Of a stretch of DNA of 64,000 nt, positions 25,885-33,438 are shown piece after piece. Made by a program: the position numbers and the translations under genes. Below the pieces are notes generated by a model. That model ran no database searches and was not told the origin of the DNA. It worked only from the letters and a program-made list of their open reading frames with translations. Source of the DNA: Nostoc sp. B(2019) (GTDB lineage Bacteria > Cyanobacteriota > Cyanobacteriia > Cyanobacteriales > Nostocaceae); assembly GCF_010091925.1 (NCBI RefSeq), contig NZ_WVID01000023.1, positions 1 through 64,000 on the forward strand, given 5' to 3'. The first letter of the stretch is position 1, and each line of letters opens with the position of its first letter.

Positions 25885-26814
25885 TTAAGTAACAGCAAAT
25901 ATTTGCGCTAGTTTCATAGAAATTGGTAGCAAAAGTAGAACTAGTAAACCGTAATACAAACCGGCAAAACCAGATGCGACAGTTGCATCTAATACGATTA
26001 GAGATAACACGCCTACTTTCACAGCGGTTCGGATTTTGTCGGGTACTGGTTCACGTGCAGCTTGGATAAAATTAGGAACTACTCGAATAGCTAATAAAAC
26101 AGCAAATGGTAATGCTGCCATAACTGTATAATCTTCTAACAATCCCAAGGCTAAAACTGCCGTTAAAACTATAGAAATCAACAGTAATGCTAGTATTCCC
26201 GTAATCTTTTTGCCTCCGTGAACTTCTCCCTGACTAATTGCAGTGATAGCAGCGATATAAGTAACAGGAATTAGAGCTAAATACCAACGTTCCCATACTA
26301 TTGCTGGTATAGCACTAACACCTAAGAGTAAGTTGCTACCACGACACAAACCCATATTCAAAGGGCCAAAAAAAGGATGATGTTTAGCAAGTGAGTCATA
26401 CAGAAGGGATGACAGAGTGATAAATATAGCGATCGCACCACTCAACCAAGAGACTTGAAAAGCCGCCACAATCCCAATTGCAAACAGCACACTTCCCAAT
26501 AAGGTAGCACTTTGACGAGACACACGACCGCTGGGAATTGCTCTATTTGGTCGCTCTTTCGCATCTAATTCAGCATCGAAAACATCATTAAAAACTATAC
26601 CGCCGCCGTATAAACCAGTTGTGGCTAATAACAACCAGGCTAATGGAATTAGGACTGCAAGAGTTGTTTGTCCACTAATTAATTTATCAAAAATAATCGC
26701 ACCAGAGGCCGCAAAGCCAACTAGAATATCTGCCCAAGCAGTAACAATATTAGCAGGACGCATCAATTCTAAATAACCCCGCCAGCTTTGAAAATTCAAG
26801 CTTGCAACATTCAT
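25885..26814 (-). CDS. eboC: EboC, UbiA-like prenyltransferase-family membrane protein
   Basis: This 309-residue polytopic protein has the UbiA fold, about eight to nine membrane helices. The first Asp-rich motif NDVFDAELDAKERPNR binds prenyl diphosphate in active relatives. The second usual motif is less obvious, near YDSLAKHH. The start at 26814 (MNVASLNFQSWRG) is fixed by a strong AAGGAGAT box; the upstream 42-codon extension runs over a repeat. It is the only clearly integral membrane protein of the ebo set, so it may anchor the machinery or modify a lipid or carrier. It lies third on the strand after eboA and eboB. Confidence 0.87.
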   Translation of the reverse strand: MNVASLNFQSWRGYLELMRPANIVTAWADILVGFAASGAIIFDKLISGQTTLAVLIPLAWLLLATTGLYGGGIVFNDVFDAELDAKERPNRAIPSGRVSRQSATLLGSVLFAIGIVAAFQVSWLSGAIAIFITLSSLLYDSLAKHHPFFGPLNMGLCRGSNLLLGVSAIPAIVWERWYLALIPVTYIAAITAISQGEVHGGKKITGILALLLISIVLTAVLALGLLEDYTVMAALPFAVLLAIRVVPNFIQAAREPVPDKIRTAVKVGVLSLIVLDATVASGFAGLYYGLLVLLLLPISMKLAQIFAVT

Positions 26815-26845
26815 TCGTTTATCTCCTTCCAATGAAAAGCTTTTT

Positions 26846-26892
26846 CTTTGTGTCTTGGTGTTTAAAAAATATTGAACCACTAAGACACAAAG
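26846..26892. repeat. Inverted repeat (KAAGACACAAAG family) between eboB and eboC
   Basis: CTTTGTGTCTTGGTG (26846-26860) and CACTAAGACACAAAG (26878-26892) form a hairpin with an AT-rich loop. A second copy of the family lies at 40471-40515. It sits just upstream of the eboC ribosome-binding site. Confidence 0.65.
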
Positions 26893-27005
26893 ACACAAAG
26901 TATTTTTATAAGAGAGCCTCATATTTTCATCAAACAACAAAAGGATGAAAAATTTTCTCCTACTTAGCTACTTGTTTGAATTGATGTGCATATATGAATG
27001 ATTTT

Positions 27006-27914
27006 CTATTCAATCAGTACATAATCTGAAACTGACTTGATTCCTGGTTCCTGTCCCCGTAATACAGAATTGCCATTGAACTGCTGACGTTGATCAACAG
27101 ATGCAGGATTAAGCCAGTCTGATGCTTGCATTTGCCCAGTTTGACTATAAGCAGCTAGGGCATTTTCGTAACAAACTGCTCGTACGTGTTCTTCAGGAAT
27201 GCCTTTTTCTAACATCAACTGAGCCGTTTTCGGGACTGCTAACGGATCGCTAATACCCCAATCGGCGCTACTATCCACAATGATCCGGTTACACCCATAC
27301 TGGCGAACAATTTCCACCATCCTGGCGTTACCCATTTTCGTCTTTGGGTAAATTGTGAAAGCTGCCCAAAAACCCCGTTCTAGTACTTCCTCTACAGTTT
27401 CTTCGTTGTTGTGGTCAATAACTACTTGTGAAGGATCTAAGCCATATTCGATGCAGCGATCCATACTGCGGCTGGCTCCCTCTTTCTTGTTGCGGTGAGG
27501 TGTATGAATTAGCACTAGCATATCCAATTCTTTGGCTAATTCTAATTGTTGACAAAAGTATTTATCCTCTGCTTCTGTCATGTCGTCATAGCCAATTTCA
27601 CCAATGGCAACAACTCCCTCTTTACAAGCATAAAGCGGTAGCAGTTCTATAACTTCTGCTGCTAGCGCCTCGTTGTTAGCTTCTTTTGGGTTTAAGCCAA
27701 TTGTGCAGTAGTGTTGGATGCCAAACTGACTGGCACGAAACCGTTCCCACCCCACAAGACTGCTGAAGTAGTCTTTGAATGTGCCGGCGTTAGTTCGGGG
27801 TTGTCCTAACCAAAAGGCTGGTTCAATAACGGCGACAATGCCATATTCCCGCATTACGAGGTAATCGTAGGTAGTACGGGAACACATGTGAATGTGAGGA
27901 TCGATGTACATCAT
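27006..27914 (-). CDS. eboB: EboB, TatD-family metal-dependent hydrolase
   Basis: The 302-residue protein has all metal ligands of the TatD family: HxH in DPHIHM (His7, His9), a bridging Glu in VAIGEIGYDD, His in LIHTPHRNK and VIDHNNEE, and a final Asp in IIVDSSADWG. TatD-like enzymes are usually deoxyribonucleases or hydrolases; the substrate in the ebo pathway is unknown. It lies 67 bp downstream of eboA on the same strand. The C-terminus is a short extension after the barrel. Confidence 0.87.
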   Translation of the reverse strand: MMYIDPHIHMCSRTTYDYLVMREYGIVAVIEPAFWLGQPRTNAGTFKDYFSSLVGWERFRASQFGIQHYCTIGLNPKEANNEALAAEVIELLPLYACKEGVVAIGEIGYDDMTEAEDKYFCQQLELAKELDMLVLIHTPHRNKKEGASRSMDRCIEYGLDPSQVVIDHNNEETVEEVLERGFWAAFTIYPKTKMGNARMVEIVRQYGCNRIIVDSSADWGISDPLAVPKTAQLMLEKGIPEEHVRAVCYENALAAYSQTGQMQASDWLNPASVDQRQQFNGNSVLRGQEPGIKSVSDYVLIE

Positions 27915-27981
27915 GATGTAGTTTAATGATTAGGGATTGGGCAATTCGGTAATGGTAAGAAGAATTCAGTCCCTAGTCTCT

Positions 27982-28863
27982 TTATTTGCAGACTAAGAGG
28001 CGATCGCGGCTAAAACTGCTCCAAGTCAAATGACCCTTTTGAACAGATGACTGTAAATCTGGGTAACGGGAGAGTAATGCTTGCGCTTCGGGTAAAGGCG
28101 ATTGAGCACAAGCTAGCGCTGCTGCTTCTTGCTCGGCTATATCCCCATCAGCTAGCACTTTTTCCAGATCACTAATTATTGCAGTATCGGCAAACCGCCC
28201 CACAGGTCGCCAAAGTTCTGGCGTAACTGAGCGTTTGGCTGCCCAACGTTCATGAGCATAGTTTGTCAACATTTTTGCTAATTCTGGGTTAGCACGGCGA
28301 TCTAGACCCCAGATGAGATGCAAAGGACTCTCTACAAACACCGCCTTCAGCACCATCTGATTCCAAGCAGCATCGTCTAAATAATCCGCAGGGTAAGGGT
28401 TTCGTAGCGCTATGGATTGGAAAACATTACTCATATTGCTGCGAATTCCCTCAGCAGCGCGTTGGCGATGTAGCTCTGGGTGTGGCAACAGAGGCAAACT
28501 TTGATAAAGGGCAACTAACTCTCCCATATCGGCAGTAGTGAAGACTTTATCAAGCGATCGCACGTAGTCCTGTGCATTTTCATGGGGCAAAGCTAAAAGC
28601 AAGAGTGTGCGACCTGCTTGATCTACACTCCAATGACCAGGAAACCAACCGGGGAGCACTTCCTGTGCTGCTTCCAAGTCTTGGGATGTTAGCTGCAAAT
28701 CCTCTTTACCTAGATAACGTGGCACAGCACTAAAAGCCGTGAAAAACACTCGCTCAGCAGCGCCGCTAGCAATCTGCGCTTGTTTCTGTTCTAGCCAAGC
28801 AAGATCTCTCTCTGAAGCAGATTGTAACAGCCAGTGATGCAGTAACTTGTTTACCCTACTCAT
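27982..28863 (-). CDS. eboA: EboA domain protein
   Basis: The 293-residue protein is entirely helical and soluble, with no catalytic motif, and matches the EboA family that heads ebo operons. Typical segments include WFPGHWSVDQAGRTLLLLAL, LPLLPHPELHRQRAAEGIRS and SVTPELWRPVGRF. It begins with ATG at 28863 and faces eboD across a 458-bp gap. EboA-containing loci occur in cyanobacteria and other bacteria and algae; the protein's own role is not known. Confidence 0.85.
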   Translation of the reverse strand: MSRVNKLLHHWLLQSASERDLAWLEQKQAQIASGAAERVFFTAFSAVPRYLGKEDLQLTSQDLEAAQEVLPGWFPGHWSVDQAGRTLLLLALPHENAQDYVRSLDKVFTTADMGELVALYQSLPLLPHPELHRQRAAEGIRSNMSNVFQSIALRNPYPADYLDDAAWNQMVLKAVFVESPLHLIWGLDRRANPELAKMLTNYAHERWAAKRSVTPELWRPVGRFADTAIISDLEKVLADGDIAEQEAAALACAQSPLPEAQALLSRYPDLQSSVQKGHLTWSSFSRDRLLVCK

Positions 28864-29321
28864 GATTAATTCAGGAGAAGTTTTCCAACGGTTTTCTCTA
28901 AAAATACAAGTATAAAACTTGTCATTAAAATTGATACCTTATTATTATACGAGTTACAGAATATATTATTAAGATAATATATTTACTGAATCTATAAAAA
29001 TCTACCCACTTTAAATAAGATACTGTAAAGATGTCATTTTAACTATAGTAAATTTGGAGTTAGCTTAATAATAAACTTCTGACTTTATGCAATAATGTTA
29101 TCTATTGCAAACATCCTAATAACAATCTAGACGTCAAATAAATTTGCGAATAAATGTTGTTTTTAATTTTATTCGCTGGGTATAAAACATTTACAACCCA
29201 TCATTTATTACTTCTAAATTATTTCCAGCTTCAAGCTATGGAATAGGTTTTTATTTGTCAATTTGCTATTGATTATAGTTGGAATAACCCATTTATTTAC
29301 AGGCAACTAAAAAGTAATCCT
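28864..29321. promoter_or_regulatory. Divergent promoter region between eboA and eboD
   Basis: A 458-bp, very AT-rich gap separates two divergent ebo transcription units and must hold both promoters. I see no convincing operator palindrome and no open frame. An AT-rich stretch at 28960-29060 with several TATAAT-like boxes makes it impossible to choose specific promoters by eye. Confidence 0.45.
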
Positions 29322-30530
29322 ATGAAAATGTACACTAAACAAAAGACTAATCTCGCTCTGCAACCACTAAACCAATGTGTTCGCGTAACCTTCAACTATG
29401 ATGTTCACTTTACTAGAGGATTGTTTCAGTTAAACAATCCTTTGCTAGCACAAGTGATTGCTGCTAATGGCGAGACAACTCCCAAAAAAGTGGTGGCAGT
29501 AGTAGATGGAGGGCTATTAAAATACCAAGATGAATTGCTCAAAAAATTATCAGTTTATGCCCAGAATTATGGAGATGTATTTACTCTGAGTAGTGAGCCG
29601 ATAATAGTATCTGGTGGAGAAACAGTCAAAAATGAACCAAAATTCATCGAGCAAATTCATCAGATCATCAATGTAGCTGGATTGTGCCGCCACTCCTACG
29701 TTTTAGCAATCGGAGGTGGAGCTGTGCTGGATATGGTGGGATATGCAGCAACAACTGCTCACCGAGGAATTCGGTTGTTACGAGTACCGACTACAGTGTT
29801 AGGGCAAAATGATTCAGGCGTCGGAGTAAAAAACGGAATCAATGCTTTTGGGAAGAAAAACTTTCTTGGCACATTTATGCCACCTTATGCTGTATTGAAT
29901 GACTTAGATTTTCTGACCACTCTTGATGATCGAGATTGGCGATCGGGTATTGCAGAAGCGGTGAAAGTGGCGCTGATCAAAGATGCAGATTTCTTCGATT
30001 TCATTATGACTTATGCCGATAAATTGGCTAACCGAGACATGGACATCATGGAAAGGCTAATCTATCGGTGTTCCCAGTTGCACTTAGAGCATATTGCTGG
30101 TAGTGGTGATCCTTTTGAAATGGGTTCATCGCGTCCTTTGGATTTTGGACACTGGGCTGCTCACAAACTGGAACATTTAACGAATTACAGTTTACGTCAT
30201 GGTGAAGCTGTAGCGATCGGCATTGCTTTAGATAGCACCTATTCTTATTTAAAAGGGTTAATTTTGCAATCAGAATGGCAAAGGATTTTAGGCACACTTA
30301 AAAAATTAGGGTTTACTTTATACGTATCTGAATTGGCAGAGCAATTACATCAACCAGATCATCCTCATTGTTTATTTAGGGGACTGACTGAGTTCCGTGA
30401 ACACTTAGGAGGAAAATTGACAATCACCCTTCTAGAAGGAATTGGGCAGGGAATGGAAGTGAATCAGGTGGATCTGTCTTTATACAAAGATGCTATTTCG
30501 ATGCTGCGCGATTGGGAGCTTTCGTATTAA
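29322..30530 (+). CDS. eboD: EboD, 3-dehydroquinate synthase-like sugar-phosphate cyclase
   Basis: This 402-residue protein is a member of the dehydroquinate synthase superfamily. It has the NAD-binding GGGAVLDMVG (131-140), VPTTVLGQNDSGVGVK, and the three metal ligands Glu212 (GIAEAVKVAL), His277 (FGHWAAH) and His293 (RHGEAVAIG). It is not the housekeeping AroB, and sequence context (divergent partner eboA) marks it as EboD. All catalytic metal ligands are kept, so it is probably an active cyclase acting on a sugar phosphate of unknown identity. It has no signal peptide. Confidence 0.85.
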   Translation: MKMYTKQKTNLALQPLNQCVRVTFNYDVHFTRGLFQLNNPLLAQVIAANGETTPKKVVAVVDGGLLKYQDELLKKLSVYAQNYGDVFTLSSEPIIVSGGETVKNEPKFIEQIHQIINVAGLCRHSYVLAIGGGAVLDMVGYAATTAHRGIRLLRVPTTVLGQNDSGVGVKNGINAFGKKNFLGTFMPPYAVLNDLDFLTTLDDRDWRSGIAEAVKVALIKDADFFDFIMTYADKLANRDMDIMERLIYRCSQLHLEHIAGSGDPFEMGSSRPLDFGHWAAHKLEHLTNYSLRHGEAVAIGIALDSTYSYLKGLILQSEWQRILGTLKKLGFTLYVSELAEQLHQPDHPHCLFRGLTEFREHLGGKLTITLLEGIGQGMEVNQVDLSLYKDAISMLRDWELSY

Positions 30531-30631
30531 TTCTGTATATTTAATTGGAAGTCTCTAAGTGCGATCGCTCCACTAGGACGGCGTTAAAATAAACCCATAA
30601 CAGATCAAGGTCTTATCTGAAAACATGACCT

Positions 30632-31243
30632 ATGACTTACACTCCACCCAAGCTGTTAACTTTTGAGCAATTCATAACTGAATATGGGGATAATCCTCGC
30701 TACGAACTCATTGACGGAGAACTACGCGACATAGAGCCTACAGGCCCTCATGAAGAAGTTTCAGGAAGCATTGCGGGTAGAATCTATGTCGAAATTCTTC
30801 GTTCTAATTTAAACTGGTTAATTCCAAAAACTTGTTTGATTAAGCCACCTGCTGCGGAAACTACAGCCCTACGTCCTGATGTCATTGTTTTAGATAAAGC
30901 AGAACTTAACAACGAACCGCTTTGGCAAAAGGAGCCGATTATTTGTAATGGCAATACAATTAAACTTGTTGCCGAAGTTGTTAGCACAAATTGGCAGGAT
31001 GACTATGCTAGAAAAGTTGAAGAATATGCTTTTCTAAATATTTTAGAATACTGGATTATAGACTTTCGTGGTTTAGGAGGCTTGCAATTTATTGGTAATC
31101 CTAAACAACCTACCTTTACAATCTGCCAATTAATTAATAGTACATATCAACAGCAACAATATCGTTTAGGAGATGCAATTACATCCTACCTATTTCCAAA
31201 CTTGCAACTCAAACTCGACGATGTTATGCCAATAATGTACTAA
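30632..31243 (+). CDS. Uma2 family protein (DUF820, PD-(D/E)xK nuclease fold)
   Basis: The 203-residue product has the Uma2/DUF820 pattern: LTFEQFITEY, RYELIDGEL, RPDVIVLD and LVAEVVSTNWQDDYARKVEEY, then LEYWIIDF. The Asp of PDV and Glu of AEV with Lys of RKVEEY fit a PD-(D/E)xK-type active site. The family is hugely expanded in filamentous cyanobacteria; function is unproven. It follows eboD by about 100 bp but there is no other reason to link them. Confidence 0.85.
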   Translation: MTYTPPKLLTFEQFITEYGDNPRYELIDGELRDIEPTGPHEEVSGSIAGRIYVEILRSNLNWLIPKTCLIKPPAAETTALRPDVIVLDKAELNNEPLWQKEPIICNGNTIKLVAEVVSTNWQDDYARKVEEYAFLNILEYWIIDFRGLGGLQFIGNPKQPTFTICQLINSTYQQQQYRLGDAITSYLFPNLQLKLDDVMPIMY

Positions 31244-31384
31244 AAAACTCGTAATTTCTAAACAGTTAAAAGCTAACAGATGAACACAGGTAATTCATCT
31301 ATGTTCATCTGCGGAAAGTCCGACCACTGAAAGTGTGTGCATTGTCGCTTGCGACAGCAGGAGCTTGTTCCCCATTATTCTCTA

Positions 31385-32074
31385 TCAAAACGCACCTGTT
31401 TTCTTGCTAGGTGCAGCATCACCTAAATAAATTTGCTTAGAGTTTTCAGCTATGCGAATCCAGTCCAAACCTCTTAGACGATTTCTCAGATTAGATATAG
31501 TTACACCAAGCTCATCCGCCATTGCATAAAGGTGAGACCATTTCGTTAAATCACGTGGTTTTTGTGCTTGTTCCAAGATATGCACAGGCATTAGCAAACA
31601 ACTGGCTAAATACTGAGCTTGCCATTCTCTCCAATCTATCTGAGTGTTAGCAATACTTTGATAAAGTTGGTCACTAGCACTACGGCATAAGAACGGCGGT
31701 AAAGTTACCTCGATATCATGCTCCATCCGATCTACAATTTTCTCAACTTCGTCTTGGTTGATATGGAGTAACCAGTGTCCAATTTCATGAGCAATTGTGG
31801 ATTGTCCATATCCTTCACGCAGTTTGGGAATATTTTTATTAATGACAATTTCCCGCTGTAGTGGCAAAATCATAGCTGCTATCTGCCCTTGGTCATCAGA
31901 AGGCAGACTTTCCCACACAACACCTATATCCAGAAAGTCAGCGACACGACTAGCATCAATTCGTCGTCCATTACCAGCATAATTGGGCTTTGCCTGCATC
32001 TGACTGAGAAGATCCGCCGCCCTACGTTCAATCTCCTTTTTGGTATATCGCTGTTCCGGCTTAATTACACTCAA
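31385..32074 (-). CDS. ImmA/IrrE-family metallopeptidase
   Basis: This 229-residue protein has the zinc-metalloprotease motif HEIGH (His96-His100) in STIAHEIGHWLLH, typical of ImmA/IrrE peptidases. In ICEBs1 (ImmA) and Deinococcus (IrrE) such enzymes cleave a partner XRE repressor after DNA damage or another signal. The C-terminal part has an HTH-like segment (MADELGVTISNLRNRLRGL) that could bind DNA or the substrate. Its start overlaps the stop of the XRE gene by 4 nt (ATGA), so the two are translationally coupled. It probably releases repression of its own operon and of the divergent Argonaute operon. Confidence 0.85.
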   Translation of the reverse strand: MSVIKPEQRYTKKEIERRAADLLSQMQAKPNYAGNGRRIDASRVADFLDIGVVWESLPSDDQGQIAAMILPLQREIVINKNIPKLREGYGQSTIAHEIGHWLLHINQDEVEKIVDRMEHDIEVTLPPFLCRSASDQLYQSIANTQIDWREWQAQYLASCLLMPVHILEQAQKPRDLTKWSHLYAMADELGVTISNLRNRLRGLDWIRIAENSKQIYLGDAAPSKKTGAF

Positions 32075-32445
32075 CTTTCCTTTTCCTCCTCATCTGGTTG
32101 GGTAGATTCCTGAAGAAGTTTTTGAACAGAATGAGGATTGTCCCGCCACATACGAAACAAAGCAGGCATCTGCTTGTAGTTCTGTTTGACCAACTCCTGA
32201 AAAACTTTCTCGTCATCTGTCGTGATTCGACCAGCAAGATAGATTAGCTCCTCTTCGCATTCAGTTAAATCTAGATAATGCACTAATAACTGAATAACCC
32301 CTTTACTAGGGGGATACGCGGCATGGTCGTTCTCCAGCTTGGACAGGTAGGTGTAATCCACATCTACTAACTTAGCCAGATCACGCTGACTGTATCCCTT
32401 GTCCCTACGGGCTTGACGAATAACTTTGCCAAAAGTCTGACTCAC
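32071..32445 (-). CDS. XRE-family transcriptional repressor
   Basis: The 124-residue protein has an N-terminal HTH (IRQARRDKGYSQRDLAKLV, recognition region DYTYLSKLEND). The C-terminal tail is helical and acidic (PDEEEKES) and is a plausible cleavage-controlled or dimerisation region. It starts with GTG at 32445 after a TAGGAAAA box. It is encoded with the ImmA-type protease and faces the Cas4-like/Argonaute operon. Two palindromes in the gap, one overlapping its own promoter, are the likely binding sites, so it should repress itself and probably the nuclease operon. Confidence 0.85.
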   Translation of the reverse strand: MSQTFGKVIRQARRDKGYSQRDLAKLVDVDYTYLSKLENDHAAYPPSKGVIQLLVHYLDLTECEEELIYLAGRITTDDEKVFQELVKQNYKQMPALFRMWRDNPHSVQKLLQESTQPDEEEKES

Positions 32446-32460
32446 TGTTTTTTCCTACTT

Positions 32461-32498
32461 AGCTATAAATAATATCAGGGGTTGACTTTATTAGTCAA
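32461..32498 (-). promoter_or_regulatory. Candidate promoter of the XRE-ImmA operon
   Basis: On the minus strand TTGACT (32498-32493) and TATTAT (32474-32469) are 18 bp apart, giving a start site near 32462, about 17 bp before the XRE GTG. The -35 box is part of the palindrome at 32481-32499, so repressor binding would block this promoter. Confidence 0.6.
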
Positions 32499-32499
32499 C
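32481..32499. promoter_or_regulatory. Operator palindrome O1 (perfect)
   Basis: GTTGACT-TTATT-AGTCAAC: a perfect 7-bp inverted repeat with a 5-bp spacer. It is nearest the XRE gene and overlaps that gene's predicted -35 box. The likely ligand is the XRE repressor. Confidence 0.75.
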
Positions 32500-32522
32500 A
32501 TAAGTTAGCGTCTGAATAACGG

Positions 32523-32541
32523 GTTGACTAATGTAGTCAAT
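32523..32541. promoter_or_regulatory. Operator palindrome O2 (one mismatch)
   Basis: GTTGACT-AATGT-AGTCAAT: the same palindrome as O1 with one changed end base. The centres of O1 and O2 are 42 bp apart, about four helical turns, so two bound dimers would lie on the same face of the DNA. O2 is nearest the nuclease operon. Confidence 0.75.
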
Positions 32542-32548
32542 AAACGAA

Positions 32549-32577
32549 TTGGACACTGACTATGGTGTACATAAGAT
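32549..32577 (+). promoter_or_regulatory. Candidate promoter of the Cas4-like/Argonaute operon
   Basis: A TTGGAC box (32549-32554) and a TAAGAT box (32572-32577) are separated by 17 bp and lie just after operator O2. The match to consensus is moderate. A strong GGAGGAAAG ribosome-binding site follows at about 32606 before the ATG at 32617. Confidence 0.4.
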
Positions 32578-32616
32578 AAGAAACTTTTTTAGCATCAAAA
32601 CATTGGAGGAAAGAAA

Positions 32617-33438
32617 ATGCAAACTCCTCGGCGACCGTTTGCTAGTTATAACCTCTGGTTACAGTTCGCTCCATCGGTAGGGCAAGAGCGTTGGCATTGT
32701 GATATGAAGCGGGGCTTTACTAAGGCTCGTCACAAAGAACCATCTGTTGCAGCACTCTTGGCAACTGACACGACACCTCAGCGGATTGGTCTATTGGCAC
32801 AACAGGGAGTTTATGAATTTCACCGAGACCCCCTAATGTTGTATGGCAGGGATGCTGTTGCGAAAGTGGCAGAAATTCTGCAATTAAACCGAGAGTTAGG
32901 GGTCGTTCAAGAGCGAGTGATTTCTATCCTGAAAAACTACCATTCAAATCCTATTCTTTTTGGGAAGAACATTATCAAGTTGAGTCGAGGTGATGAGGGA
33001 TTTCCAGAACCGATTTTAATTGAGCAAGGTAATTATCAATTCAACTTATTCGCTGCTATTGACTGCATTTTTGAAGAGCAAGATGGCACACTGCACATCT
33101 TGGATTTCAAGACTGGTCAAACTGACTTTGACCGACGACAAGCTTATGTTTACTTGCTAGCAGCAAACTTACTTTACCCTACTCAAACCACTGTAGCATC
33201 GTTTTACAACTTGGAAAATGGGAAGTGGTCTGACTCCATCAGTGCAACAGTTACTCAGTTAAACGCTTTTCAGATTGAACTAGCACGGATATCCCAACAA
33301 CATCAGAAAGATTTGCGAGGTTACAGGCATTCCCCATCTGAATTTAACCGAATTTTTCCTCCCAATCCAGGCATTAACTGCCAATACTGCCCATTCAATT
33401 CAATTTGTGAGTTTTCTGAACTTGAGGTTTCTGCATGA
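32617..33438 (+). CDS. Cas4/RecB-like PD-(D/E)xK nuclease with Fe-S-type cysteines, Argonaute partner
   Basis: The 273-residue protein has the Cas4/RecB-like nuclease core: Asp149 (AAIDCIF), Asp163 and Lys165 (ILDFKTGQ), and the QxxxY motif Gln175-Tyr179 (RRQAYVYLL). Near the C-terminus C255-x2-C258-x5-C264 ([11 protein letters not shown]) matches the three C-terminal ligands of a Cas4 iron-sulfur cluster; Cys28 ([10 protein letters not shown]) is a candidate for the fourth, N-terminal ligand. There is no helicase domain and no cas1, cas2 or CRISPR array nearby, so it is not part of CRISPR adaptation. Its stop overlaps the Argonaute ATG by 4 nt. It starts with ATG after a strong ribosome-binding site. 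It probably processes DNA ends or guides for the Argonaute. Confidence 0.85.
   Translation: MQTPRRPFASYNLWLQFAPSVGQERWHCDMKRGFTKARHKEPSVAALLATDTTPQRIGLLAQQGVYEFHRDPLMLYGRDAVAKVAEILQLNRELGVVQERVISILKNYHSNPILFGKNIIKLSRGDEGFPEPILIEQGNYQFNLFAAIDCIFEEQDGTLHILDFKTGQTDFDRRQAYVYLLAANLLYPTQTTVASFYNLENGKWSDSISATVTQLNAFQIELARISQQHQKDLRGYRHSPSEFNRIFPPNPGINCQYCPFNSICEFSELEVSA

Noticed and set aside
29322-30530. AroB or a mycosporine/valiolone synthase
   Set aside because: No neighbouring O-methyltransferase or ATP-grasp gene and a divergent eboA; EboD is the better fit.
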